In this document: piece after piece, positions 18,281-27,221 of the stretch
Position numbering within the stretch: the stretch's first letter is position 1
Layout: the number at the start of each line of letters is the position of its first letter
Assembly: GCA_019242395.1 (NCBI GenBank)
Contig: JAFAVP010000246.1
Coordinates: 1-37,818, forward strand
Reading direction: 5' to 3'
DNA: 37,818 nucleotides
From: Alphaproteobacteria bacterium
GTDB lineage: Bacteria > Pseudomonadota > Alphaproteobacteria > Micropepsales > Micropepsaceae
Translations under genes and position numbers: made by a program
The notes under the pieces: model-generated
Seen by the model: the letters and a program-made list of their open reading frames with translations, nothing else
Told to the model about the DNA's origin: nothing
Database searches by the model: none

Positions 18281-20953
18281 ATGGCGTGGGTCTATTCGTT
18301 TGGAGGCGGCAAGGCCGAAGGCCAGGCTGGCCTGCGGGAGCTGCTCGGTGGCAAGGGAGCCAATCTTGCCGAGATGAGCAATCTGGGCCTGCCGGTGCCG
18401 CCTGGCTTCACCATCACAACCGAGGTTTGCACCCACTACTATACGCATGAGCGCACCTATCCGGATGACCTGAAAACAGTGGTCGATGCCGCGCTGGCGA
18501 GCGTGGGCGAACAAATGGGGGCGCGGTTCGGCGACGCGGCATCTCCGCTCCTTGTCTCGGTTCGCTCCGGCGCGAGAGTCTCCATGCCGGGCATGATGGA
18601 TACAGTTCTCAATCTCGGCCTCAATGCCCAGACGACAGAGGGGCTGGCGGCATTAACCTCGGACGCTCGCTTCGCCTACGACTCTTACCGCCGTTTTGTG
18701 CAGATGTACGCCAACGTGGTGCTGGGGCTCGACCACGCGCTGTTCGAGGAAATCCTGGAAGGGGAAAAGGAAAGAAACGGCGTGGAGTTGGATACCGAAC
18801 TTTCCGCCGATGACCTCAAAGGGATCGCGGCGCTTTTCCGGGAACGGGTGGAAACGGAAACGGGCCGGCCTTTCCCAGAAGATGTGCGTGAGCAATTGTG
18901 GGGTGCCATCGGCGCGGTGTTCCGCTCCTGGCAATCCCCGCGCGCGAAGACCTATCGCCGCTTGCACAACATCCCGGAAGAGTGGGGCACGGCCGTAAAC
19001 GTGCAGGCGATGGTCTTCGGGAATCGGGGTGAGACCAGCGCCACAGGCGTTGCTTTCACGCGCGATCCCTCGACTGGCGAAAAGCTCCTCTACGGGGAAT
19101 TCCTGATAAACGCCCAAGGGGAGGATGTTGTGGCGGGTATCCGCACGCCGCAGCCGGTGGCGAAGATTGTGCGCGAGCGCCAAAGGGGGCGGAAGCCTTC
19201 CATGGAAGAGGCGCTCCCCGCCGCGTACGCGGAGCTCGAGGGCATCTGCGCCAGGCTCGAGGCGCACTACCGTGACATGCAGGACGTCGAGTTCACGATC
19301 CAGGAAGGGCGCCTCTTCATGCTGCAGACCCGCTCCGGCAAACGGACGGCGGAAGCGGCGTTGAAGATTGCGGTCGACATGGTGGAAGAGGGGTTGATTG
19401 ACCGGAACACGGCCGTCCTTCGCATCGATCCCAATGCGCTGGACCAACTCCTGCACCCCACCCTCGATCCGTCCGCGCCCAAAGAACTGATTGCCACCGG
19501 CTTGCCTGCCTCGCCCGGTGCTGCGACCGGAGAAGTGGTGTTCAGCGCAGATGAGGCAGAGAAGCGTGCAGCGGACGGCCGCGCGGTTATCCTCGTACGC
19601 GCTGAAACAAGCCCCGAAGATATCCACGGCATGCATGCCGCAAAGGGGATATTGACGGCGCGCGGTGGCATGACGAGTCACGCGGCGGTGGTTGCGCGCG
19701 GCATGGGGCGTCCATGCGTATCGGGCGCTGGGGTTCTAAAGATCGATGCTGTGAACGGCAGCATGACCGCCGGCGCAGTGACGATCGGCCGGCGGGAGAT
19801 TATCACCATCGATGGGGCGACCGGTCAGGTATTCAGGGGCGCGGTGCCCATGCGGCAGCCTGAGCTCACGGGGGATTTCGGCACCTTGATGGGGTGGGCG
19901 GACTCTGTCCGGACGCTGAAAGTGCGGACGAATGCCGATACACCCGCCGATGCGGCGACGGCCCGGCGCTTCGGCGCGGAGGGCATCGGCCTTTGCCGCA
20001 CGGAGCACATGTTCTTCGAAGCCGGCCGCATCGTAGCTGTTCGCCAGATGATCCTGGCCGATGATGAGCAGGAGCGGAAAGCGGCTCTTTCTAAACTTCT
20101 GCCCATGCAGCGGGACGACTTCGCCGGGATATTTCGCGCAATGGACGGATTGGCCGTTACCATCCGCCTGCTCGACCCCCCGTTGCATGAGTTTTTGCCT
20201 CAAAAGGAAGAGGAAATCGCGGAAGTGGCGCGGGCAGCAGGCTCTACGCCAGCCAAGCTGCGCGCGCGCGCCATCGCGCTGCATGAGAGCAATCCGATGC
20301 TGGGGCATCGCGGTTGCCGCCTGGGCGTTACTTATCCCGAGATCTACGAGATGCAGGCGCGTGCGATCTTCGAGGCTGCGCTCGAAGTTGAGCAGTCCGG
20401 ATATGCGCCTGTTCGCCTCGAAATCATGATACCGCTGGTGGCCTTCAAGAGCGAGCTGGAGTTCCTGAAAGGCCGCATCGAAAGCGTTGCTCGCACGATC
20501 CAGCGGGAGCGGGGGCGCTGCCCCGCCTATTTGATCGGCACCATGATCGAGCTTCCTCGCGCGGCCCTGCGCGCGCAGGAGATCGCGGCGGCCGCCGAGT
20601 TCTTCTCATTCGGCACGAACGATCTAACCCAGACCACCTTGGGTTTAAGCCGTGACGACGCCGGCACGTTCCTCACCGAGTACCTCTCCAAAACTCTGAT
20701 TGCGCGCGACCCGTTCGTATCGATCGATCAGGACGGCGTGGGGGAGCTGGTGAAAATCGCCGCCGAGCGGGGCAGAGCGGTGCGTCCAAAACTCAAGCTT
20801 GGCATCTGCGGCGAACACGGCGGAGACCCGGATTCGATTTGCTTCTGCCATGAAGCGGGGTTGGATTACGTCTCCTGTTCCCCTTTCCGTGTGCCCGTCG
20901 CACGGCTTGCGGCCGCTCAGGCAGCGCTCCGATATCCGCGGCAGCAGGCCTGA
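18281..20953 (+). CDS. ppdK: Pyruvate, phosphate dikinase
   Basis: 890 aa. GGKGANLAEMSNLGLPVPPGFTITTEVC, SVRSGARVSMPGMMDTVLNLGLN, GGMTSHAAVVARGMGRPCVSG, ...LGICGEHGGDPDSICFCHEAGLDYVSCSPFRVPVARLAAAQA. Confidence 0.97.
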   Translation: MAWVYSFGGGKAEGQAGLRELLGGKGANLAEMSNLGLPVPPGFTITTEVCTHYYTHERTYPDDLKTVVDAALASVGEQMGARFGDAASPLLVSVRSGARVSMPGMMDTVLNLGLNAQTTEGLAALTSDARFAYDSYRRFVQMYANVVLGLDHALFEEILEGEKERNGVELDTELSADDLKGIAALFRERVETETGRPFPEDVREQLWGAIGAVFRSWQSPRAKTYRRLHNIPEEWGTAVNVQAMVFGNRGETSATGVAFTRDPSTGEKLLYGEFLINAQGEDVVAGIRTPQPVAKIVRERQRGRKPSMEEALPAAYAELEGICARLEAHYRDMQDVEFTIQEGRLFMLQTRSGKRTAEAALKIAVDMVEEGLIDRNTAVLRIDPNALDQLLHPTLDPSAPKELIATGLPASPGAATGEVVFSADEAEKRAADGRAVILVRAETSPEDIHGMHAAKGILTARGGMTSHAAVVARGMGRPCVSGAGVLKIDAVNGSMTAGAVTIGRREIITIDGATGQVFRGAVPMRQPELTGDFGTLMGWADSVRTLKVRTNADTPADAATARRFGAEGIGLCRTEHMFFEAGRIVAVRQMILADDEQERKAALSKLLPMQRDDFAGIFRAMDGLAVTIRLLDPPLHEFLPQKEEEIAEVARAAGSTPAKLRARAIALHESNPMLGHRGCRLGVTYPEIYEMQARAIFEAALEVEQSGYAPVRLEIMIPLVAFKSELEFLKGRIESVARTIQRERGRCPAYLIGTMIELPRAALRAQEIAAAAEFFSFGTNDLTQTTLGLSRDDAGTFLTEYLSKTLIARDPFVSIDQDGVGELVKIAAERGRAVRPKLKLGICGEHGGDPDSICFCHEAGLDYVSCSPFRVPVARLAAAQAALRYPRQQA

Positions 20954-21030
20954 ACACTATGGATCCGGTCAGGGATACGAAGAAGAGACCGCCGGCGGCG
21001 CAGTTCGCGTCACCGGCGATCTTCCTCACA

Positions 21031-21049
21031 CCGGCCTGGTGAGGGCCGG
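21031..21049 (-). terminator. Hairpin 10 nt downstream of secreted protein A1 (candidate terminator or processed 3' structure)
   Basis: CCGGCC-TGGTGAG-GGCCGG perfect 6-bp inverted repeat. Counterpart at 24177-24195 has an identical loop and a compensated stem. No U-tract, so termination is uncertain. Confidence 0.5.
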
Positions 21050-21058
21050 GCGATACGC

Positions 21059-21586
21059 TTAGTTCCCAGTAAAGCGTTCCGCGGATATGTCTCCGGTGAT
21101 CTCAGTCACCAAATTGCCGTTGACGTCGTAGAACTTCTGGTCGAACGGGCCCGTGTAGCTCATGCCATCGCGGCTCAACTTCAGACTTTGCTCAAGCGTG
21201 AAGTAGCCAGTTGGGTTGCTGTTGGTGTCGAACGTCCAGCCGAAATGATGTTCCTGCACCTTGCGGCCCTGGCTCTCCCAGATTCCCTGGCAGATATTGC
21301 CGGTCGTGGGGGGGAAATCGACATTGTCGAATTCCGTCCCATCGCTGTGCCAGGTGGTGATGCTGTGGGCGACAACGTTGCCGCCGACGATAAGTGAGGT
21401 CTTCCACATCCCCACGATGGAGGCGTCGCCTTGGGGCGCTACCTCCATGCGGGATAATCTGGGCTCCGGGAATTTGCTGAGTGGGTCAGACTTGCCCCCC
21501 ACAGGTGCGCCACACGAGGCGTAGGCCGAGAAGGTGCCCGCCATCCAGGCGATGGCTGAGGCAGAAATGAGAATAGATCGGTACAT
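21059..21586 (-). CDS. Small secreted protein A1 (uncharacterised; paralogue of 24210-24737)
   Basis: Signal peptide MYRSILISASAIAWMAGTFSAYASCGAP. Shared core SIVGMWK...WHSDGTEFDxVD...GNICQGxWESxGRKVxEHHFGWTFDTxxNPTGYFTLEQ...AERFTGN. Confidence 0.82.
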   Translation of the reverse strand: MYRSILISASAIAWMAGTFSAYASCGAPVGGKSDPLSKFPEPRLSRMEVAPQGDASIVGMWKTSLIVGGNVVAHSITTWHSDGTEFDNVDFPPTTGNICQGIWESQGRKVQEHHFGWTFDTNSNPTGYFTLEQSLKLSRDGMSYTGPFDQKFYDVNGNLVTEITGDISAERFTGN

Positions 21587-21677
21587 CACCAAGTCCTCCA
21601 TCATGTTGAGACGCCGCCAACCGGCGCCTTCATCGAAGGGCATGTGCCCACGACATGCGGGAGGCAAAGCGTTGCCG

Positions 21678-21705
21678 TTGGCGTTTCCGAGCGGAGCGCC
21701 TTGGC
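21678..21705 (+). promoter_or_regulatory. Conserved hairpin element upstream of B1 (A1/B1 divergent region)
   Basis: TTGGCGTTTCCGAGCGGAGCGCCTTGGC. 8-bp stem (two G-U) with 5-nt loop. Same-length counterpart at 24827-24854. Confidence 0.45.
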
Positions 21706-21764
21706 TTAAGATGGCCGTCGTCAGCGGTTAAAGGGGCTGATCTCGCGGATGTTCAGGCCTTTAG

Positions 21765-21812
21765 CTTTGCTCCTGTTGCCGTTCCGGCACCCGCCAGTTC
21801 GTGCCGCGATTG
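21765..21812. promoter_or_regulatory. Conserved block about 128 bp upstream of B1 start (candidate operator/leader)
   Basis: CTTTGCTCCTGTTGCCGTTCCGGCACCCGCCAGTTCGTGCCGCGATTG, near-identical to 24915-24963 and at the same distance from the start codon. Contains GGCAC...GTGCC dyad. Confidence 0.5.
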
Positions 21813-21892
21813 GAGCCGCCGGGCAGCGCGTTCGAAAGGACGGACAGCTGATGAATCGCCGATGATTTGCCGAGAAACCGGATGATTTCGCG

Positions 21893-24052
21893 GTGAACCA
21901 GCGGCCCACACTGTTGAAACCACTCGGCCCAGCAAGCCTCGCCGAACAGGATGATTTTCATCTCGGCGATATTCTCGTTCAACCATCGCTGCGGGAAATC
22001 CGAGCCGGTGAAACGCGCGAGATCCTGGAGCCCCGCGTGATGCAGGTGCTAGTGGCGCTGGCGCGCGCCAATGGTGCCGTGCTCTCGCGCGATGAGCTGA
22101 TCCGCCAATGCTGGGGCGGGCGCATTGTCGGCGACGATGCGATCAACCGCTGCGTCTCGAAAGTGCGGCAGCTGGCTGACCTGGGCGGGAAGGCCTTCGA
22201 GATCGAAACGATTCCCCGCGTTGGCTATCGGTTACGCAGAACGGGTACCTGTGCCACGCTGCCAGAAACGAGGCAAAACGTTCGGCAGGAGCAGGTCGCA
22301 ACCATAGCCGAGGCCGCAACTCCGGCATCGCAAGCGCGGGTTACGAATCGCCGCAGACTGATCCTCATCGCCCTCGCTGGAATACTAGTCATTCCCGGGA
22401 TCGTTGCCGCCATTTCCTATTTCCTGCCTCTAAGGCCGAAGGAATGGACGATTGTCGAATCTCACATGCCGTTCATCGCCACGCCTTTGGTGGAGAGGGC
22501 GCCCGATTTCTCGCCGAACGGTTGGATGATCGCTTATTCCGCCGGACCGGACTATCTTCACCGCAGCATCTATGTACGCTTGATAAGCGGCGGCGAGCCG
22601 CTTCGTCTGGTTGGCCCTCCATTGAGCAGCTATTCGCCGGTGTGGTCCCCAGACGGCAGCCAGATCGCTTTCCATATCTTCACTCCCCGCGAGCCATGCA
22701 AAATCATGCTCGTTGCGGCCCTGGGTGGACAGCCGCGCGAGATCGGCCGCTGCAGAACGGCAACATTTTCCACCTTGGCTTGGGATCGGCCCGGAGGGGG
22801 CATGCTCTTCACCGACTCACCGAACAATCACACTCCTGTCGCAATCTATCGTCTTGATCTCAGTGGCGGCCCCCTGCGACAGCTGACACATCCGCAGGGT
22901 GGACCGGCCGGGCGCGACGGCAGCGGCACCATTTCGCCGGACGGCAAGACCCTGGCGTTCCTGCGGCAGATTGGTGCGGCCCGAAACCAGATCATCCTTC
23001 AAGACCTGGCGACCGGAGCAGAACGCGTGCTGCTTTCGACTAAGGACGATGATGACCCATTGGCGTGGTCAAACGATTCCTCGGCGTTATTCGTGGGCCG
23101 GAACATTCCCTGGGATTCCTCGCTGTGGGCTTACCCGGTGGATGGTAGCGCAGCGCAGCGCATCACCAATCTGGCGGAGAACATCGGGTGGGTGTCGTCA
23201 GGGCCGAACGGCTTGGTGGCGATGGATCTGGAGCGAAGCGAATATGACATCGCGATCGCCTCTCCTTTGCCTGGACAGCCGGGCAAGAGTCTCGATGCCG
23301 ACGGATGGAGCCCCTATTCCCTTGCCTATTCGCGTGACGGAGTTTTGGCGGCGACCGCGCGGCGTTCCGGCGTGACCAGCTTGCTGCTTAGCGGAAGCGA
23401 TGGCGCGCTCCACGAACTGCTTCAACTTAAGAATGATACAGCCGGCTTCGTGACCTGGTCGCCTGACGGCTCGCGGCTTGCGTTCGCAGAGCCCGCCAAT
23501 GCCAGTTTCACAATCATGGTTGTGAATCGCCGCGGTGAAATTGTGAAGCGAGTACCCTATCGCGCACAGGAGATGGGGGGGCTCGCTTGGAGCGAGGATG
23601 GCCAGAACTTGCTCGTCACCAGCGAAGACGCCCGTGGTTGGCGCACATGGCAGGTCGCTTTAGCTCGCAATGGCACCCCGCAGGCTGTTATGCCGTACGG
23701 TTGGAGGTCCGTCGTAGCGCGCGGCCGCATGATGTTCGGTGTCAAAAGTGGCACGAAAGGCATATGGCGGCTGGACGGCACACCCCGAAAGATCACCAGC
23801 GAGCCCGATGACAATTCGGGTTTCTGGGAGATATCTGGCGACCGGATCATCTATGGGGATTTCAGCAATCCGGATGTACCCGTGGCGATGGCCGTGCCTG
23901 TTACTGGTGGAACCCCCAAGCCGATCGGATATCTCGCTGGACCAATTTTGGGCAGCAAGATCGCATTCAATCCGAAAACCGGGCTCGTGGCCTATTTGCG
24001 GGTAACCCGGCAGGACACAGACATTGGTTGGCTGCGCGTTGCCCGAAAGTAG
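21893..24052 (+). CDS. Membrane-anchored winged-helix (CadC-like) regulator with TolB/PD40 beta-propeller, B1
   Basis: N-terminal wHTH (PRVMQVLVALARANGAVLSRDELIRQCWGGRIVGDDAINRCVSKVRQL...FEIETIPRVGYRL), TM LILIALAGILVIPGIVAAISYFL, then repeated W-SPDG-x-(I/L)-AF propeller blades. GTG start. Confidence 0.88.
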   Translation: MNQRPTLLKPLGPASLAEQDDFHLGDILVQPSLREIRAGETREILEPRVMQVLVALARANGAVLSRDELIRQCWGGRIVGDDAINRCVSKVRQLADLGGKAFEIETIPRVGYRLRRTGTCATLPETRQNVRQEQVATIAEAATPASQARVTNRRRLILIALAGILVIPGIVAAISYFLPLRPKEWTIVESHMPFIATPLVERAPDFSPNGWMIAYSAGPDYLHRSIYVRLISGGEPLRLVGPPLSSYSPVWSPDGSQIAFHIFTPREPCKIMLVAALGGQPREIGRCRTATFSTLAWDRPGGGMLFTDSPNNHTPVAIYRLDLSGGPLRQLTHPQGGPAGRDGSGTISPDGKTLAFLRQIGAARNQIILQDLATGAERVLLSTKDDDDPLAWSNDSSALFVGRNIPWDSSLWAYPVDGSAAQRITNLAENIGWVSSGPNGLVAMDLERSEYDIAIASPLPGQPGKSLDADGWSPYSLAYSRDGVLAATARRSGVTSLLLSGSDGALHELLQLKNDTAGFVTWSPDGSRLAFAEPANASFTIMVVNRRGEIVKRVPYRAQEMGGLAWSEDGQNLLVTSEDARGWRTWQVALARNGTPQAVMPYGWRSVVARGRMMFGVKSGTKGIWRLDGTPRKITSEPDDNSGFWEISGDRIIYGDFSNPDVPVAMAVPVTGGTPKPIGYLAGPILGSKIAFNPKTGLVAYLRVTRQDTDIGWLRVARK

Positions 24053-24176
24053 AATCCAGCCAAAGTCGGACGGCGCCTCCTACCCTGGCCAGACTAGTTC
24101 AGTAGCATGTGTTGCGTGATTACGTGGGCGAAAGGGCGCCGGCGCCGCTCGGGGCAGCGCCAGCGTCCTCCTTCTG

Positions 24177-24195
24177 CCAGCCTGGTGAGGGCTGG
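24177..24195 (-). terminator. Hairpin 14 nt downstream of secreted protein A2 (candidate terminator or processed 3' structure)
   Basis: CCAGCC-TGGTGAG-GGCTGG. Same loop as 21031-21049 with a double compensatory stem change. No U-tract. Confidence 0.5.
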
Positions 24196-24209
24196 ACGAG
24201 GCTGTATGG

Positions 24210-24737
24210 CTAATTGCCGGTGAAGCGTTCCGCTTGCATCTCGCCGTTGTATTCGGTCAGCAGGTTGCCGTCATTGTCATAGTATTTCTGGTCAAAGGGG
24301 CCGCTGTAGCTCATCCCGTCGCTGCTCAGCTTCACGTTCTGCTCCAGCGTGAAGTAGCCGGTCGGGTTGCCACTGGTATCGAAGGTCCAGCCGAAATGAT
24401 GTTCCGTCACCTTGCGGCCTTTGCTTTCCCAGACGCCCTGGCAGATGTTGCCTACCATCGGCGACAGGTCGACAGTGTCGAATTCGGTGCCATCGCTGTG
24501 CCAGGTCGCGATGCTGGTCACGACAACATTGCCGCCGATGAGCCAATTGTTCTTCCACATTCCCACAATGGAAGCGTAGCCCTGCGGAGCTGCTTGCGAG
24601 GGTGATAGCTTCAGGTGCGGCATCTTATTGAGTACACCCGCCTTGCCTCCCAAAGGTGCGCCACACGACGCCTGGGCCGAAACGCTGCCCGCCACCAATG
24701 CAATGGCCGCGGCAGAAAGAATGATAGAACCGTACAT
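24210..24737 (-). CDS. Small secreted protein A2 (uncharacterised; paralogue of 21059-21586)
   Basis: Signal peptide MYGSIILSAAAIALVAGSVSAQASCGAP. Same core and AERFTGN C-terminus as A1. Confidence 0.82.
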   Translation of the reverse strand: MYGSIILSAAAIALVAGSVSAQASCGAPLGGKAGVLNKMPHLKLSPSQAAPQGYASIVGMWKNNWLIGGNVVVTSIATWHSDGTEFDTVDLSPMVGNICQGVWESKGRKVTEHHFGWTFDTSGNPTGYFTLEQNVKLSSDGMSYSGPFDQKYYDNDGNLLTEYNGEMQAERFTGN

Positions 24738-24826
24738 CACCAATGCTCCTTTGCTTGAGGCGCCGCCCACCGGCGCCTTCCATGCGAGCCGCGCGAGCCG
24801 GTGGCATTCAGCCAAAGAGCTCCCCT

Positions 24827-24854
24827 TTGGCGTTCCCGTAAGGGACGCCTTGGC
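24827..24854 (+). promoter_or_regulatory. Conserved hairpin element upstream of B2 (A2/B2 divergent region)
   Basis: TTGGCGTTCCCGTAAGGGACGCCTTGGC. 8-bp stem (one G-U) with 5-nt loop. Counterpart at 21678-21705. Confidence 0.45.
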
Positions 24855-24914
24855 ATAATGTCAGCCGTTCTATCCGGCCGAAGGGGTATATGCCGGGGAT
24901 GTCTGCGTCGCTCT

Positions 24915-24963
24915 CTTTGCTCCTGTTTGCCGTTCCGGCACGCGCCAGTTCGTGGCGCAATTG
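24915..24963. promoter_or_regulatory. Conserved block about 129 bp upstream of B2 start (candidate operator/leader)
   Basis: CTTTGCTCCTGTTTGCCGTTCCGGCACGCGCCAGTTCGTGGCGCAATTG. Contains perfect GCGCCA-GTTCG-TGGCGC dyad. Confidence 0.5.
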
Positions 24964-25043
24964 CAGAGCATTGCGGCGGCATTCGAAAGGACCTGAGCCT
25001 GACGGCACGCTTGCGGTTCGTCGACGAAGCCGGTGAATCGCCG

Positions 25044-27176
25044 ATGAACTACGAATCGCGCAACGTGAAAGCCGTTCCCGCGATCAGTCTCGCGGAGGAA
25101 GCGGACTTTTCCATTGGGCCGTTGCGCGTGTGTCCGTCGGCAAGGCTGGTCAATGTTGGTGAGCGGAGTGAGACCATCGAGCCTCGCGTCATGCAGGTGC
25201 TGGTGGTGCTGGCGCGCGCCGCGGGCAATGTGGTGTCCCGCGAACAGCTGATCGACCGCTGCTGGGGCGGCAGAATCGTCGGCGACGATGCCGTCAGTAG
25301 CACCATTGTTAAGGTGCGCGCACTGGCCAGGCTTTGCGCCGAGCCGGCCTTTGAAATCGAGACCATCCCCAGGGTCGGCTATCGCCTGATCCGGCGCGAA
25401 ACGGTTACCGGCGAGCCTCTCTCTGCTGACCCTGTCTCTTCTGCTGTACCATCCAAGTTCCCATCCTGGCGCTGGCTGCTGGCCGGGTTGGCCGTTGCTA
25501 TCGCCGCGCTCGTAGGGAGCTTGATTGCGGCGCGCTATCTTTATTCGAGCCATGAGGCCGAATGGATAGTGGCGGAATCTCACATGCCGTTCATTGCCAC
25601 GGCTGACATCGAATCGTTTCCGGCCATCGCACCGGACGGGACGATGATCGCCTATGCGGCGGGTCCAGACAGGCAAAGCCGGCACCTCTACTTGCGTCTG
25701 ATCAAGGGTGGAGATCCGATCCAGCTCACCCACGATGCATACGATGCGGCCGCCCCGGCATGGTCACCGGACGGCAAAACGATCGTCTATAGGATTTCCC
25801 AGGAAGGACATCCCTGCGGGATTATGGAAATTTCGGTTCCGGCCGGACAACCGCGCGAAGCCGGACGATGCCGGGTCAGTCAATGGTCCGAATTCTCCTT
25901 CGATCCATCCGGCCGCTCCCTCTTTTATGTCGACGCTCCTGCTCCCGGGGCACCGGAGGGAATCTTCAGGCTCGATCTCGATAACGGACGCGTCTCTGCC
26001 GTTACGCATCCTGCACGCAGGTCCGTTTCTGACGGATTTCCTGCCGTCTCGCCGGGCGGCCGCGAGTTGCTGTATGTACGCAATATCGAGTCTGCCGCAG
26101 TCGAGGTCCGCGTTCTGACATTTGCGAGCGGTGCTGACCGCCGCATTGCGGCATTCGAAGGCACCGACGCAACCGCAACTTGGTCGAAAGACGGCCAGAC
26201 CATTTTTCTTTCGCGGTCGTCGGAAGTCGACGGCGACAAATCGCTATGGGCGTATCCTCTATCGCGCGGCAATCCTTCGCGCATTCTGACAACCGGCGAT
26301 CATCTCGGCAGGCTCTCGGCTGGACCTGACGGACTGCTGGCGATGGAAATGTCCTACCCCGGCGGGCAACTTGTGGCAGTCACCCCCCATTCCGGCCTGC
26401 CGCCGAAGCCGATTCCGAGCAACGGCCTTTACACATGGTGTGTAGACTACGCTCCGGATGGGACATTCCTGGCGACGGGCCGGCGCGGGGAGACGCAGGG
26501 AGTCTGGATCGGCGGCAAGAACGGTTCTCTGCATGAGTTGCTCAGCACAGGTGCCGAGACCTGGGCTCTTCGCTGGTCGCCAGATGGGACGCGGTTTGCC
26601 TTCACCGCATGGTTGCACCGGCGCCGCTTCGAGGTGCGAGTGTTCAAGCGGGAGGGTGAGCCGATCGCGCAATTTCGCTTCCAGAGCAACGACTACTCCG
26701 GCCTTCTCGACTGGACCGCCGATGGCAAAAGCATTCTGACCAGCCGCCAGGAGACGAAAGGCTGGCGCATCTGGAAAACCGATCTCGCAACGCCGGGCAA
26801 GTCCGTCCCGATCACGCCCTATGGCTGGCGCGATCCGCGGGTCCACGGAACCATGCTGTTGGCCACAAGGGACGGAGTTGCAGGCATCTGGCGCATCGAT
26901 GGAACGCCGCGCCGCGTGGCAGATGGGCCGGCGCCGGAACGCTCTTACGTTTACACCATTGCCGGAGATCGCCTCGTCTATTCTGACACGAGCGATCCCA
27001 AACACCCGATGTTTTCAGCAGTGAGCCTCAACGGCGGTCCAAAGGAGCGGCTGGCGCCGCTGCCGGACGGGCAGTACGACTTCACGTTCGGGGTCGATCC
27101 GAAATCGGGCGACATCGTCTACACGCAAGAGACTGACAACCGGGACATCGGCCTGCTGCGGATGGTGAAACGGTAA
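25044..27176 (+). CDS. Membrane-anchored winged-helix (CadC-like) regulator with TolB/PD40 beta-propeller, B2
   Basis: ORF runs from 24801. Start at ATG 25044 chosen by alignment with B1 (MNYESRN...SLAEEADFSIGPLRV). wHTH, TM WLLAGLAVAIAALVGSLIAARYL, propeller repeats. Confidence 0.87.
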   Translation: MNYESRNVKAVPAISLAEEADFSIGPLRVCPSARLVNVGERSETIEPRVMQVLVVLARAAGNVVSREQLIDRCWGGRIVGDDAVSSTIVKVRALARLCAEPAFEIETIPRVGYRLIRRETVTGEPLSADPVSSAVPSKFPSWRWLLAGLAVAIAALVGSLIAARYLYSSHEAEWIVAESHMPFIATADIESFPAIAPDGTMIAYAAGPDRQSRHLYLRLIKGGDPIQLTHDAYDAAAPAWSPDGKTIVYRISQEGHPCGIMEISVPAGQPREAGRCRVSQWSEFSFDPSGRSLFYVDAPAPGAPEGIFRLDLDNGRVSAVTHPARRSVSDGFPAVSPGGRELLYVRNIESAAVEVRVLTFASGADRRIAAFEGTDATATWSKDGQTIFLSRSSEVDGDKSLWAYPLSRGNPSRILTTGDHLGRLSAGPDGLLAMEMSYPGGQLVAVTPHSGLPPKPIPSNGLYTWCVDYAPDGTFLATGRRGETQGVWIGGKNGSLHELLSTGAETWALRWSPDGTRFAFTAWLHRRRFEVRVFKREGEPIAQFRFQSNDYSGLLDWTADGKSILTSRQETKGWRIWKTDLATPGKSVPITPYGWRDPRVHGTMLLATRDGVAGIWRIDGTPRRVADGPAPERSYVYTIAGDRLVYSDTSDPKHPMFSAVSLNGGPKERLAPLPDGQYDFTFGVDPKSGDIVYTQETDNRDIGLLRMVKR

Positions 27177-27221
27177 GCCCCCAGACTAACATGGCGCAAA
27201 ACCGAATCGGGTGAGGGTAGC

